Part shown: in pieces, positions 42,590 through 52,253 of the stretch
Layout: every line of letters starts with the position of its first letter
Position numbering within the stretch: position 1 is the first letter of the stretch
Source of the DNA: Anastrepha obliqua
Lineage: Eukaryota > Arthropoda > Insecta > Diptera > Tephritidae
Reading direction: 5' to 3'
Assembly (NCBI RefSeq): GCF_027943255.1
Contig: NC_072893.1
Coordinates: 61,970,001 to 62,034,000, forward strand
DNA: 64,000 nucleotides
Position numbers and translations under genes: made by a program
The notes under the pieces: generated by a model
Database searches by the model: none
What the model was told of the DNA's origin: nothing
What the model saw: only the letters and a program-made list of their open reading frames with translations

Positions 42590-43640
42590 GACGTAACTTT
42601 TTATTGGGTACGGGAATAAGTTTCCGTCCTTTTTTAGTCAAACTTGCGAATTATTTAAAAAATGAAATAATACATGATATTTTTTTATGTATGTGCAATT
42701 GGAAGTACATCCCTACTCCATCTTTTAAGCAGCATAAGGATACCACTGACGAAATATTCGAGCTCCTCTCGTAAGAAGTGAACTGCTCTCCAATAAGGAC
42801 TAACTGCATTGGTCGGAACATATGTTAATCCGAAGGGGTAATATCCGAGAAATATTTCTGGACCGATTTAGCAACGTGTGGTTTGGCATTGCCATGCAGC
42901 AAAATCAGTTTGTCATGTCTGCCGTCCGCTTTTCTTTGAGAGCTCGATTCAAACGCATTAGCTGCAATCAGTAACGATCGCCGGTGATGGTTTCAGAAGG
43001 TTTAAGGAGTTCATAATAGATGACCCCTTCTGATACCGCCAGATGCACAACATAACCTTAGAAGCATGAATATTTTTTTCCCCTGCCGAAAGCCCTGCTT
43101 CACCTGCCATTTTTGACGCTTAGGGTTATCATAATAGATACATTTTTCATCGCCAGTGACGATGCGATGCAGAAAACCTTTTCTTTCTTACCGTTCAAGA
43201 AGCACCTCACATGTCACCAAACGTCTCTCGATATCCCTCTCCTTCAGTTGATGCGGCACCCAGTTACCTGCTTGCTGGATCATTCCCATCGCTTTCAAAT
43301 GTCTACCGACGGTTGAGTAGTCAACATCCAACTCTTTAGATGCATCATCAAGGGTTCGACATGCATCTTCATCCAATAATTGTTGTAGTTGAGTATCTTC
43401 AAATTTTTCTGGTGCATCTTCGCAATCTTTATCACTCACGTCGAAATTGCCACTTTGGAGGCGTCGAAACCACTCTTTACAAATTTTTGATTTGATGGAG
43501 CGTAATTACCGTAAATATTGACCAATATACGACACGTTTCAGCTGCACTTTTTTTAGAAGGTAATTATGAAGCATGACTTCCCGCAAATGTTTTTTTTTT
43601 GAGACGAACGTAGACATTTTTAACGTCGGATCAAAAAGGA
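42590..43640 (-). mobile_element. mariner transposon relic, third lineage
   Basis: Reading leftwards from 43617: MSTFVSKKKHLREVMLHNYL, then SDKDCEDAPEKFEDTQLQQL, DEDACRTLDDASKELDVDYS, VGRHLKAMGMIQQAGNWVPH, FLHRIVTGDEK (mutated) and YYDNPKRQKWQ in pieces, YELLKPS and IVTDCS, LNRALKEKR, then the DNARPH region as CQTTRC-type remnants. It ends with a VVSLCCLKDG-type terminus near 42700. Residue order matches the DD34D mariners with a KKFEDAELQ-LLDED linker. Multiple stops are present. Confidence 0.85.
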
Positions 43641-45480
43641 TCTTCACGCTTCAAAACATGTCAACTACTGCGATCGAGACCTCACATACCTATACACCTT
43701 CCAATCACCATTATATTATTAGAGCGAACACAAAAATAGGGCCAGCAGCGACATTTCCTTTACGAGAGCATACCCAAACCCAATATATAAAACCCACTGA
43801 AAATAAACTTATGTAACCAAATATATTTGAAAATTGGCAAAGTATAGTGTTAATCAAAGTGAAGGAAGTTGACTAATTTCGGGTCTACAGTTTCCATAGA
43901 AGTGTATGTAAGTACCTGTGTTCCTTGTTTTTGACGCAAATATAAGGTGGCGAAAAATTAATCATCCAATTCAGTTTTTGTTTAGCTTTTTTACTAGCGA
44001 TGGAAATCTTTTGACCTTTACGCACTCCATTGCTTATCTGTTTGTTAATACAGCTGTCTAGCCCACAAGTACCAAATATGATTGACGAATCACGCGATTT
44101 GCAAAAGTTGTAAATTTCTGATAAGGTGATTGAGGTTGCTATAATTCTGCAAAAGGTTTCTATCGCACTTTTGCCCTTTTTTGTATAGGGGTTTTGCGTT
44201 TTATGCTATTCTGCGATTAACAAAGGTTTAGAGAATAGCGCTCATGCAAGCTCTAAAGGCAAGCTCCAATGTGGAAAATGAAGTTGACTTACCAATGAAA
44301 TTCTTAAAAATTTAACTGACGACATTTTAACAATGCATTCTTACATACTTACATAATAAATTATGGCTTCATCACTTCTTGTTTCGACAGCTGTTTTCTA
44401 CTAAATGTATTTCATTATGAAAACCCTGCCAAGGTGAGCAAAGGAGTTTGCTTCCTCGACCAAAGATCAATTGATGGTGAAGTTGGTAGTTTTATGCGCC
44501 ATAACGTTCATATATGCGTATCTAGTGGTATAGAAGTATATCTTTGATTAAAAACACAAAAAGGAAAACAAGAAAACAATAATGAACTAATTTAACTTCT
44601 TTATTTTCATGACGATTTTTATTTTACCAAATTTTGTGAGAGTTAAAATTTAGTTCGAAAAACATTTAAAATTGAATACGAAAAATTATGTTGTTAAATT
44701 TCATACTATCTCTCACTATCAACAAATCGGGCATTCCAGTACTCCACATGGCTTGGGGCACTTATCATGCATACTTACAGTGTTGTTGTCAAAATCCTAT
44801 CTCTTTGATTATCTAAATTCTAAAAATTAAGATATAAAGTCCCAATCCTGGTGTTATTCCATTGCGGAGATAAACAGGTGTTGAGGCGATCAGGTAAAAG
44901 AAGCAACACAAGTTCTTTTCTCCTCTGAATTCTTTTGACAAATGATGAAAAAATTTCATTTAAAACCCTACAATTTACATAAAAGGGAGCATAATAAGTA
45001 AATTGACGAAAATATATCGAATCGAAGTCTTAAGAAACAAGAAAAGCTAATAATATATCCAGCAAAATTCGTGTTAATACACTTTTAATGAGGCCATTCA
45101 CGCATATTTTTTTGTTGTTTTCACTGTTGTTTTTATTTTGTGAAGCTATAAATTACTGTCATTGTGCATAGAATTAAAGTGAGCCAACGCTAAAAATATG
45201 TACGACTAAACGAACACCTAGTATTCACGGTGCACCATGGCGTATGAGTGACTAACATATACGCACACTACCGATCCCATAGAGCTCAAGGAAAGTGGAA
45301 GGCGGTGAATGCAATAACAAAGGCAAAACAGGTAGGTTGACCACTTGGCTCACTTCATGCGCCTCCATTCGCCTTCATTCAACTAGTAATTCATTCAAAT
45401 GACAGCAGCGACTTAGAGGAAGTGTACAGATAACTCACCGTCGAGGCTGAGTGTATTGTTGTTTACGATTGAAATTTAAG
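43641..45480. other. AT-rich unique DNA, no gene seen
   Basis: No transposon protein or terminal repeat was recognised over about 1.8 kb. The right part (45100-45480) is richer in G and C and may approach a transcribed region (see the possible exon next door). Confidence 0.4.
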
Positions 45481-45630
45481 TGCCGCCAACCGCATTCATA
45501 TCTTGTGAAAGCTGTCGTCTATTGGTGTGAGCTGTTGTTGTCGTTCGTCGTGTTGCATGCCACTTAGCTAGCGTGTGTTGCGCTCTAATTTCAACTCTGT
45601 CGCGCATAAATCTTCTGTCGCCACTAAGGT
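45480..45630 (+). other. possible non-coding first exon with splice donor (speculative)
   Basis: The sequence changes to a composition typical of fly 5' untranslated leaders (TTGTTGTCGTTCGTCGTGTT, CGCCAACCGCATTC) and ends in CACTAAGGTAAGCGCC, where AAG/GTAAGC is a near-ideal splice donor (GT at about 45630). No TATA box or coding start is evident upstream and no acceptor or coding exon is identifiable downstream. This could equally be chance in unique intergenic DNA. Confidence 0.2.
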
Positions 45631-45915
45631 AAGCGCCTCAGCGTTTGAGTTTGTGCCTCGATGCTTACTTGATTTGCAGGTTTATCAACATATATGCGAG
45701 TATGTGTGCGTGTTTTTGCATTTATGTGCGTATGTACATATGTATGTAAAGACTTCAACGTATGCATGAACATAAGAGCTTTGCTTTGGCAGTTATTATG
45801 CGTCTATGTATTTGTGCATTCATGCGCGTAAGCAAAAGTGCCCCAATGGGACATTCAGCCTCCTAAGCGCTTGTACCCTAATGCATGTATGAGTATATAT
45901 GTATGTAAATAGAGA
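45631..45915. other. AT-rich unique DNA
   Basis: TATGTGTGCGTGTTTTTGCA and TACATATGTATGTA-type runs typical of fly intergenic DNA. No gene was seen. Confidence 0.4.
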
Positions 45916-46224
45916 TCAGTGTTGAAAATAATAGCAGCGCGACATTTTGCACAGTTTTGAGAATTTATTTACTATTTTTTAATTATAATTTTTTAAGTTT
46001 GTATGTCTCAAAGTTTCAACCTTGGTAAAAAATTTATAAGAAAAAAATTCAAAAATTTTCATGAACAGTTCAAGCTTTTTAAGCAGAATTTATAGAAATA
46101 TTTAGAGCATGTAATTTTCTAGCTTATTGTGTTTGGTTACGACGAAGTGCAAGTTTGAGGTGGTGCACAATTCGCCTTGATTTTTAAAAATTTTTTTTCG
46201 ATGGAGGTCTGTGCGATGGAGGTC

Positions 46225-47215
46225 TTGCGCATCTTATTATTATTATTAGAAGGCCATTAGGCACTGCGATCAGAGCCGATCTATAGAGAAATGCCCATTT
46301 TTGTAACCCTAGAGTTTTAGGCTTTTTAGAAATTTTAGCACAGTTTTGGGTTTGTTGTTCCAAAGATTGCATGGAGATACTGCAATACCACCAAGGTGAT
46401 GAAGTCTCTGTCTGCCCAACGCCGGACATTCACAAAGCACATGTTCTGAGCTTTCTATGTCCATTTCGCAAAAGCGGTAGACATTGGTCTCAGATAGACC
46501 GATATTATTTAGATGATACCTCAGGCTGCAGTGACCTGTAAGATATCCTATTAAAAGACGCATATCTACTCTGCTTAGTGAGAGTAGCTTGTCAGAGATT
46601 CCTTAGTTGGGACTTAGAAATAGTTTGGCTTGACGCCGACCGGCACAGTTTAGCCAGTGTGCAGCAAATTTCCTTTCTTCCCATTTCCTAAGGAATTCAT
46701 TAATGTAGCCTTTTGTGAGTCCACAGAAAGGCTCAGGACTAGTAAGTTGCATATTTGCTCCTTTTTTTGCAAGGCCATCAGTCATTTCATTTCCCTCATG
46801 TCCTTCATGTCCCGGAATCCAGCCTAGTGTTAGTATGTTGAGGTTTCCTAACGTGTTGAGAAGGTTAAGGGAATCGTTTACCAATTTAGAGGTGATGGTT
46901 GTTGATAGAAGGGCTTTTAGAGCCGCTTGGCTATCTGAAAGTATGTAGATGTGAGTACCTCTCATTTTTCTGCTAAGGCATTCTCTCACACATATTTCAA
47001 TGACATGTATTTCTGCCTGGAATATGTTGGGTAGAGTACCATCGGAATCGATTTTTTGAATTTAGGCCCATTGATTCCTGCCCCTGTTCTACCATTTTCC
47101 AATTTGGACGCATCAGTAAACCATAGCTGAGAACCAGGTTTGAAAGTGATAGAATTAGTTCTCCAGTCTGTGCGTTCATTACTTATGTCTTGGAAGTTCC
47201 TGCGCATCTTCTGTC
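46225..47215 (-). mobile_element. I-type LINE 3' part: RNase H domain and C-terminal knuckle
   Basis: RNase H pieces: QLWFTDASKLENGRTGAGIN (first Asp), then FQAEIHVIEICVRECLSRKM in another frame (Glu), YILSDSQAALKALLSTTITS (Asp), LGWIPGHEGHEGNEMTDGLA (His and Asp). After that come FLRKWEERKFAAHWLNCAGR, RLLIGYLTGHCSLRYHLNNI, CEMDIESSEHVLCECPALGR, QRLHHLGG. The four catalytic acidic residues are preserved despite one frameshift near 47015 and a break near 46600. Its 3' end runs into TAATAATAATAA (46230-46243 on plus), as in I-type LINEs. The copy is 5'-truncated before the polymerase. Confidence 0.85.
46603..46989 (-). pseudogene. LINE RNase H domain fragment
   Basis: 128 open codons holding the second half of an RNase H fold. 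DSQAALKAL near residue 19 contains a metal-binding Asp, and WIPGHEGHEGNEMTDGLAKK at residues about 57-76 contains the His and last Asp. The domain removes the RNA strand after reverse transcription. The missing first half is in the adjacent frame at 46997-47207 (TDASK). Confidence 0.75.
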
Positions 47216-47240
47216 GAGCACTTTTTATATGGAAGTAATT

Positions 47241-47550
47241 GCGGCCACCGTAGCCGAATGGGTTGGTGCGTCATTACCATTCGGAATTCACAGAGAGATC
47301 GTTGGTTCGAATCTCGGTGAAAGCAAAATTAATAAAAACATTTTTCTAATAGCGGTCGCCCCTCGGCAGGCAATGGTAAACCTCCGAGTGTATTTCTGCC
47401 ATGAAAAAGCTCCTCATAAAAATATCTGCCGTTCGGAGTCGGCTTGAAACTGTATGTCCCTCCATTTGTGGAACAACATCAAAGACGCACACCACAAATA
47501 AGAGGAGGAGCTCGGCCAAACACCTAACAGAAGTGTATGCGCCAATTATT
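47241..47550 (+). repeat. tRNA-derived SINE, best full-length copy
   Basis: The 5' head is tRNA-like: an A-box region TAGCCGAATGGGTTGG at 47251-47266 and a B box GGTTCGAATC at 47304-47313. They are separated by about 37 bases, the longer spacing that fits a class II (Leu/Ser-type) tRNA with a long variable arm. The body follows (CCCCTCGGCAGGCAATGG, CATGAAAAAGCTCCTCATAA, TTCGGAGTCGGCTTGAAACT, GGAGGAGCTCGGCCAAACAC), and the end is GTATGCGCCAATTATT with no coding content. The internal boxes are those used by RNA polymerase III. Confidence 0.88.
47251..47313 (+). promoter_or_regulatory. internal polymerase III promoter (A and B boxes) of the SINE
   Basis: The A-like box at 47251-47262 (TAGCCGAATGGG) and the B box at 47304-47313 (GGTTCGAATC, fitting the GGTTCRANNC consensus) form a type 2 polymerase III promoter inherited from a tRNA gene. 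Activity is inferred from the motif only. Confidence 0.65.
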
Positions 47551-47912
47551 TATTTCTTTTTTTTTAAATGCATAGCACCGTCAACTAAAAAAATGACCAA
47601 AAATCAATGCGAGTTTTTAGCCGCTTTAAAAAAAAAACGGTCTTAAACTGGTAGTGTAGTATATTAAAATTGAGTGAGCAACAAAACTGCATATCCAATT
47701 TTTTTTTTTTAATTTTGATAAAAAATTTGTAGGTTTGATTAAATTTTGTTTAATTCTTAAAATTTGGTGCAAAGTTTATAGCTTTGATTTATATGGTTTT
47801 TGTTGTATGAGTATGAGGTATACTTTTATAAAAAAAATATAAAAAAAATAATTAAAAATAAATAAATAGCCAAAATTGTGCCATATGTCGCGCTGCTATT
47901 ATTTTTAACATA

Positions 47913-49169
47913 GCTATATGTATACGTGAGTGTATGTGTGTGTGTTTGCGTCTATGGTTGTGTGCTTGAGCACACTCTTCAGTCGGTTGCAAATGACTCT
48001 TAAGCTAATAGTGTTGAAAGTGTACGCTAGTAACGGCTGCCAAGGAGGGCAATTGCAATGACGAACAAAGTGAGAGAGAGAGAGAAAGAGAAACAGAGAG
48101 TGGAAGCGAAGGGCAGTCGTCACGCTCATGTGTGAGCACCTGCGGAGGCAACGTTCTAAAGTTGGCTGCGAGTTGGCAATAAAACCTGTTAAAATTATTG
48201 TTATTACCCAGCCATGTTACATTACAGTTTGCTGCTGTCCAATGCTGTTTACGCGCACACAGACATACATGCACACACTTTCGTCTTACTTATGCTAATG
48301 TATATATGTATGCATGCACGTACAGCTCCACATATGCTTTGAATTTGTAATTAAATGGCTAAAAGCTAATGCCACCTCAGTTTCGTTTGCTACAAATATA
48401 CCGTTACATGCACATACCTACAATCACTATTTCTGCACCCTACCTTACAATTGTCAACAGTCGCAGCGCCCTGCATTTTATGTGAGTTTCTTTTTTTTTA
48501 CTTCCACTGTCATTTACCGTCATCGGTTGTGGTTGATGACATCTGCGTGTTTTCACTCATTCACTTATTTCACTTCAACACAAATTTATATCATTTGTGC
48601 ACTTTATACATATGTATGAGTGTACATACAAATATGAGTGACCACACGGTTGACCTTCTTTCCCTGTCGTGCATTTTTTCACTCTTGACCCTTGGCTTTC
48701 CACTTGCTAATAGTTCATTTATGGCACTTTATTGTTCTTAATGTGGTGTACTATTGCATTTCATGGCGTGCGAGACGCTTTAAACATAATTACAATGAAC
48801 ACGCACACACATGCACACAAGTTGAAGATTTTATTGGCACGTAATCGCAGTACATTAAGTAGAGAGCATTTCTTTGTACATATTTTACTGCTTTACTGTT
48901 TCACTTTGCACTATTTATGGTTTTTGACATATTTACAATACACTCACAGCGCACATGAATAATGGAAACATATTAACAGTATTATTTAGAACAAATAAAT
49001 GCTTTCTAGTTCTCTCCCATCTGCATCCCAATATATTTAGCCCCCTTATGGCTGACAGGCTGCTACGTGCGTAAATACAGAAGGCGAAGTTAAATCGACT
49101 ACAGAGGATGTTTATGTAGTGAAGTCAGATTTGAAAGAAAATTAGCACTCCGTAATGTTTTCATGCATC
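47913..49169. other. unique AT-rich DNA, no gene seen
   Basis: This contains a GA-rich tract (GTGAGAGAGAGAGAAAGAG at 48070-48100), TATATATGTATGCATGCACG near 48302, and pyrimidine runs. No recognised protein was found. It resembles native fly intergenic sequence. Confidence 0.4.
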
Positions 49170-50095
49170 AGTTCTACTATCTGTGGGGCACTTGCAAGAC
49201 GCATCGATAACAGACTATGAAATACAAATACGTGACAGGAAGGATTGGCATACCAGAGTGAAACTAAAAAGTAGTGATCACCATATTTATACTAACGGTG
49301 CAAAGATGGACAATGACACTGGATTGGTAGTATACTCAGAACAATTATACTTAAATTACTCCCTTAGATTCCCAGACCGGTTAAGAGACTTCCAAGTTGA
49401 GATCTACACTATAAACAGAGCGGGAAAAATGATAAAATTAATAGACTGCTCTCCAGAAAACCTTACCATTTTTGTTGATATCTAGTAGCGATCAAGGCAC
49501 TGGCCGCCATACGTATCAATTCAAGATTTGTTAAAGAATTCAGGAGATTGCGCTCGCTTATCCAACTACACAACCCCACTTTTGTTGGGTCCCCACTTTG
49601 GAGTGGAGGAAAATGAAACAGCAGATGAGTGTACAAGGAAAGGCTCAGTGCTTTAGCGAGTGATGGAGGACATAACGAACTACCCACTGCGATTGACTTG
49701 AGCGCAGTCACGAAACCAATAGAAGGTGGTGTCTGACTACTAACTGCAGACTCTCCAAAGGGTTTTGGATAAAACTGTATCATAAAAGGACAAAATGTCT
49801 GCTTGGATTCAACAGGTCAACTACCAGCTCCTTCACAGGTGTTATATCGGGTCGCCGCACTATTGGCACCCTATTGGCTGATAATATGAGTGTACCGTAC
49901 ATTGACTTCTGCAGGAGTTGTGAAGATGAAGAAGAAAATGGATCGATATAACACCTCCTCTGTGCATCTCCTGCACTTCAAAGAAGCTGTGCCAAATATT
50001 TTTGGCGATTATTTATTTGACGATCTGGGAAACTTGTAAAATGTCTCACTGGAAGGACGAGTTACCTTCCTAAATTTATTTAATATTTAATATTG
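49170..50095 (+). mobile_element. I-type LINE 3' part, degenerate
   Basis: RNase H: HHIYTNGAKMDNDTGLVVYS (the usual TDGSK changed to TNGAK), RDFQVEIYTINRAGKM (Glu) and ENLTIFVDI. After stops come FGVEENETADECTRKGS (last Asp region) and a C-terminal cysteine block SVPYIDFCRSCEDEEENGSI followed by HLLCASPALQRSCAKYF. It ends in AATTTATTTAATATTTAA. The first catalytic Asp is replaced and there are several stops, so this is an old copy. Confidence 0.75.
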
Positions 50096-50240
50096 AAGTG
50101 AAAACTTCTTTAGAATCGTTGGGAGTGATTTGAGAAAAAGTGAAACGAAAAAAGCGACACTCTTGGCTACGAAGCGTTATATTATATGTTGATATAAACG
50201 TAGCGACGAACTAAATAACTTTTAGGCCAGCGCCGACAGC

Positions 50241-50312
50241 ATGGCGCGGTAGCCGAGCGACTAGCAATGTGAGCTTCCGATCCAAAATCCTTGGTTCGAA
50301 TCACAAGAAAAA
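50241..50312 (+). repeat. tRNA-like SINE head (second family)
   Basis: GCGGTAGCCGAGCGACTAGC (A-box region, 50247-50266) and GGTTCGAATC (B box, 50293-50302) are spaced like a class II tRNA gene. The A-rich sequence that follows (CACAAGAAAAAAAAATTTT) and the poor acceptor stem argue against a functional tRNA. It differs from the 47241 family at many head positions. Confidence 0.55.
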
Positions 50313-50339
50313 AAATTTTTTTATACAGTTATTTTATTT

Positions 50340-50532
50340 TATTTTATGATATGTTTATGAGGAGCTTTTTTTCATGGCAGAAATACACTCGGTGTTTTGC
50401 CATTGCCTGCTGAGGGGTGAGCGCTATTAGAAAAATAGTTTTCCTTAATTTTGGTGTTTTCACCGAGATTCGAACTGACGTTCTCTCTGTGAATTCTGAA
50501 TAGTAGTCACGCACCAACCCATTCGGCTACGG
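50340..50532 (-). repeat. tRNA-derived SINE, head and mid-body copy
   Basis: In plus order: TTTATGAGGAGCTTTTTTTC, GGCAGAAATACACTCGGTGT, CATTGCCTGCTGAGGGGTGA, CACCGAGATTCGAACTGACG (reverse B box) and AACCCATTCGGCTACGGCG (reverse A box). This is the reverse complement of the SINE at 47241. The 3' part of the SINE is missing, where it meets the AT-rich spacer after the tRNA-like head at 50241. Confidence 0.82.
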
Positions 50533-50664
50533 CGTTTGTTTAATTTTACTGATGCAAAAATGAGGGAAAATATTTGAATAAAGTTTGCTTACTGTTTATA
50601 CATTTTCCAAAGGTGACAAAGAACCAAAAAAAAAGTCGATTTTCAAACAAATACGAGTGCATAT

Positions 50665-50780
50665 ATGTAATTGTGTTAGAGTTTCGGTCACGCCCCAGCA
50701 AAACCTGCGTGCATATGTGTTTGTAACATTCAAAAAAATGTAATTGTGTTAGAGTTTCGGTCACGCAGGTTTTGCTGGGG
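50665..50780. repeat. 28-bp direct repeat plus 19-bp inverted repeat
   Basis: A 28-bp word beginning ATGTAATTGTGTTAGAGTTT and ending TCGGTCACG is identical at 50665-50692 and 50738-50765. The adjoining 19-mer CCCCAGCAAAACCTGCGTG at 50693-50711 is the exact reverse complement of 50762-50780. The inverted pair could form a stem of 19 bp around a loop of about 50 bases. Confidence 0.9.
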
Positions 50781-50918
50781 ACGCTCATAATAGCAACCGC
50801 GTGTGTATTTTTATATTCGTAAATATTTTCATTTTTAAATATTTACCGCAATTATGCCGAAAAATAATGCAGAAAAGTGTCGTGAATATCGACAGAAAAA
50901 AAATCAATAAATAGCATC

Positions 50919-51254
50919 ATGGAATTCATTCACGAAAATTTAATAAAGTATACACCAGAAGTATCGCGGATACTTAGAAAAGATTACGATAAAGTTCCAA
51001 TGATTTTAAGTGGCGATTTTAACGTAAATTTTGCATTGGACACATCGGTTCCTTCAATTGACTTTCTCAATACAACATTCAATTTAGAAATGTGTAACAA
51101 TCGCACTAAATCGACAACACGATCAAAAACAACAATTGAGGCGGTATTTCAAAGATATGTTGACAACATCGAAACCAAAGCATTTGTATCATATTTTAGC
51201 TATCATAAGCCACTCGTATCATTTGTTGAAATTGAAAACATTGAGGATGAATAA
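50919..51254 (+). pseudogene. AP-endonuclease-like C-terminal fragment (Helentron-type)
   Basis: 111 open codons from MEFIHENLIKYTPEVSRILR. The block VPMILSGDFNVNFALD (residues about 28-43) contains the GDFN metal-binding motif of endonuclease/exonuclease/phosphatase-fold nucleases. TTIEAVFQRYVDNIETK and FVSYFSYHKPLVS (about 85-102) contain the terminal H-K motif region. Nucleases of this type occur fused to helicases in Helentrons. The N-terminal half of the fold is missing, so it is not functional. Confidence 0.65.
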
Positions 51255-51385
51255 TAATAAAATGAAGAAAATTAAATATGAACTTTATAACAATATTATA
51301 ATGAACCTATAATTATCCCGCCCCTAATGCTGCTTTCGTCTCATTCTCTCTCAGTTTGTTTTACGGAAGGTTTCACTTCTATCGC

Positions 51386-51400
51386 GTCTAACCGTTAGAC
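51386..51400. repeat. perfect 7-bp-stem hairpin
   Basis: GTCTAAC, one base, GTTAGAC. Position and T-rich downstream context suggest the 3' hairpin of a rolling-circle transposon. A coincidental palindrome is possible. Confidence 0.55.
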
Positions 51401-51540
51401 TGGTATTTTTTTTTTTATAAAAGTATGAAGCATTCCAAAAAGAAAATCATTTTTTTTCACGTTTTTATAAAATTATAGCGCATTAGATTAAGTGCAGTGG
51501 GCCGCTGGGAAAAGAAAACGTATGGTAATACCAGTCTATT

Positions 51541-52097
51541 GCGGCCTCGGTCGCCTAGTGTAAGTGCATTAGCCTGCCATTCCAGAGCTTGTGGGTTCGA
51601 GTCCCACGTAAAGCACGGTCCTCGCGCTTTTCCAAATTTATCTACTTTCCCTGTTTTTAAAAACAAAAACAAAAAAAAATGTCATTCCTCAAACCCAAAA
51701 CCTTATCCATTCCATACGTACTCCTGCACAATAGTCAGCACATCATTTGCATTGTGGCTGTTAAAAGAAGCAAAAAAAAAACAGCTACACATTGCATCAG
51801 TGGCGCCAGCAAGAGGTAGCGGGCGATCGCGGTAATAGCGCAGACGCACGAAATTTAGCGAAGTCGTCAATCATCTGTGCGATCCTTCTGCAGAAAAATT
51901 TCAAACACAGATGGCGCTCCAAGCAGTAAGAAGGAGTTATACCTAAGCAAGAACAAGTAGGCATTTCCACCACTTAGGACTGGTAGCGCAGGCTAATCAC
52001 CTACCCTGCCAGAAATCAAATAGACTAACGAAATCAACGCAAGACAAGTCATGTCTAGGCTCTACGCTCCCGAGACGAGTGAACAAAAAAAAAAAAA
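51541..52097 (+). repeat. third tRNA-like SINE with LINE-like tail and poly-A
   Basis: A tRNA-like head covers 51544-51615 with an A-box region TCGCCTAGTGTAAGTGC and a B box GGTTCGAGTCCC (51594-51605), where GTGGGTTCGAGTCCCAC forms a perfect T-arm. A non-tRNA body follows, then a 3' part (CTAGGCTCTACGCTCCCGAG, ACGAGTGAAC) that looks like a LINE-derived tail and a run of 13 A at 52085-52097. It is unusually long (about 557 bp) for a SINE and may be a composite of two insertions. Confidence 0.5.
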
Positions 52098-52253
52098 TGT
52101 TAGTTATTATTGCGACGAACCCAGTACACCTTAGCGAGGACTGATTATATCATCCCAACGGTTACAATACGAATTTTTCCACTCTCTTTCCATCTTAGGG
52201 GGAATGGAGTGTGATGTTACATGAATTTTTTCACCATGCCAAAATTTCTTCTT

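Larger units (their letters stand above)
45916..47912. mobile_element. inverted-repeat element enclosing a LINE and a SINE
   Basis: The left end at 45917 reads TGTTGAAAATAATAGCAGCG then CGACATTTTGCACAGTTTTG. The reverse complement of the right end at about 47912 reads TGTTAAAAATAATAGCAGCG then CGACATATGGCACAATTTTG. The two align for about 45 bases with few mismatches, and CAGTGTTGAAAATAATAG resembles Tc1-type ends. Between them lie about 300 bp of AT-rich arm on each side, a minus-strand RNase H LINE (46225-47215) and a plus-strand SINE (47241-47550). The host element was probably a short non-autonomous transposon later hit twice. Confidence 0.65.
50660..51410 (+). mobile_element. Helitron/Helentron-like relic, internally deleted
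   Basis: Near 50853 a peptide MPKNNAEKCREYRQKKN matches the basic N-terminal start common in Helitron-type proteins. Only about 50 bases later an AP-endonuclease-like C-terminal block begins (50919-51254), so the Rep and helicase parts are deleted. A short perfect hairpin GTCTAACCGTTAGAC lies at 51386-51400, just before a T-rich end, like the 3' hairpin of rolling-circle elements. The 5' side holds unusual direct and inverted repeats. I infer the class; termini are not proven. Confidence 0.5.

Noticed and set aside
47241..47313. Possible tRNA gene
   Set aside because: The acceptor stem does not pair and the same head recurs with a conserved 250-bp body, so it is a SINE.
51544..51615. Possible functional tRNA gene with a perfect T-arm
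   Set aside because: The acceptor and anticodon arms are weak and a long body with poly-A follows, so a retroelement head is more likely.
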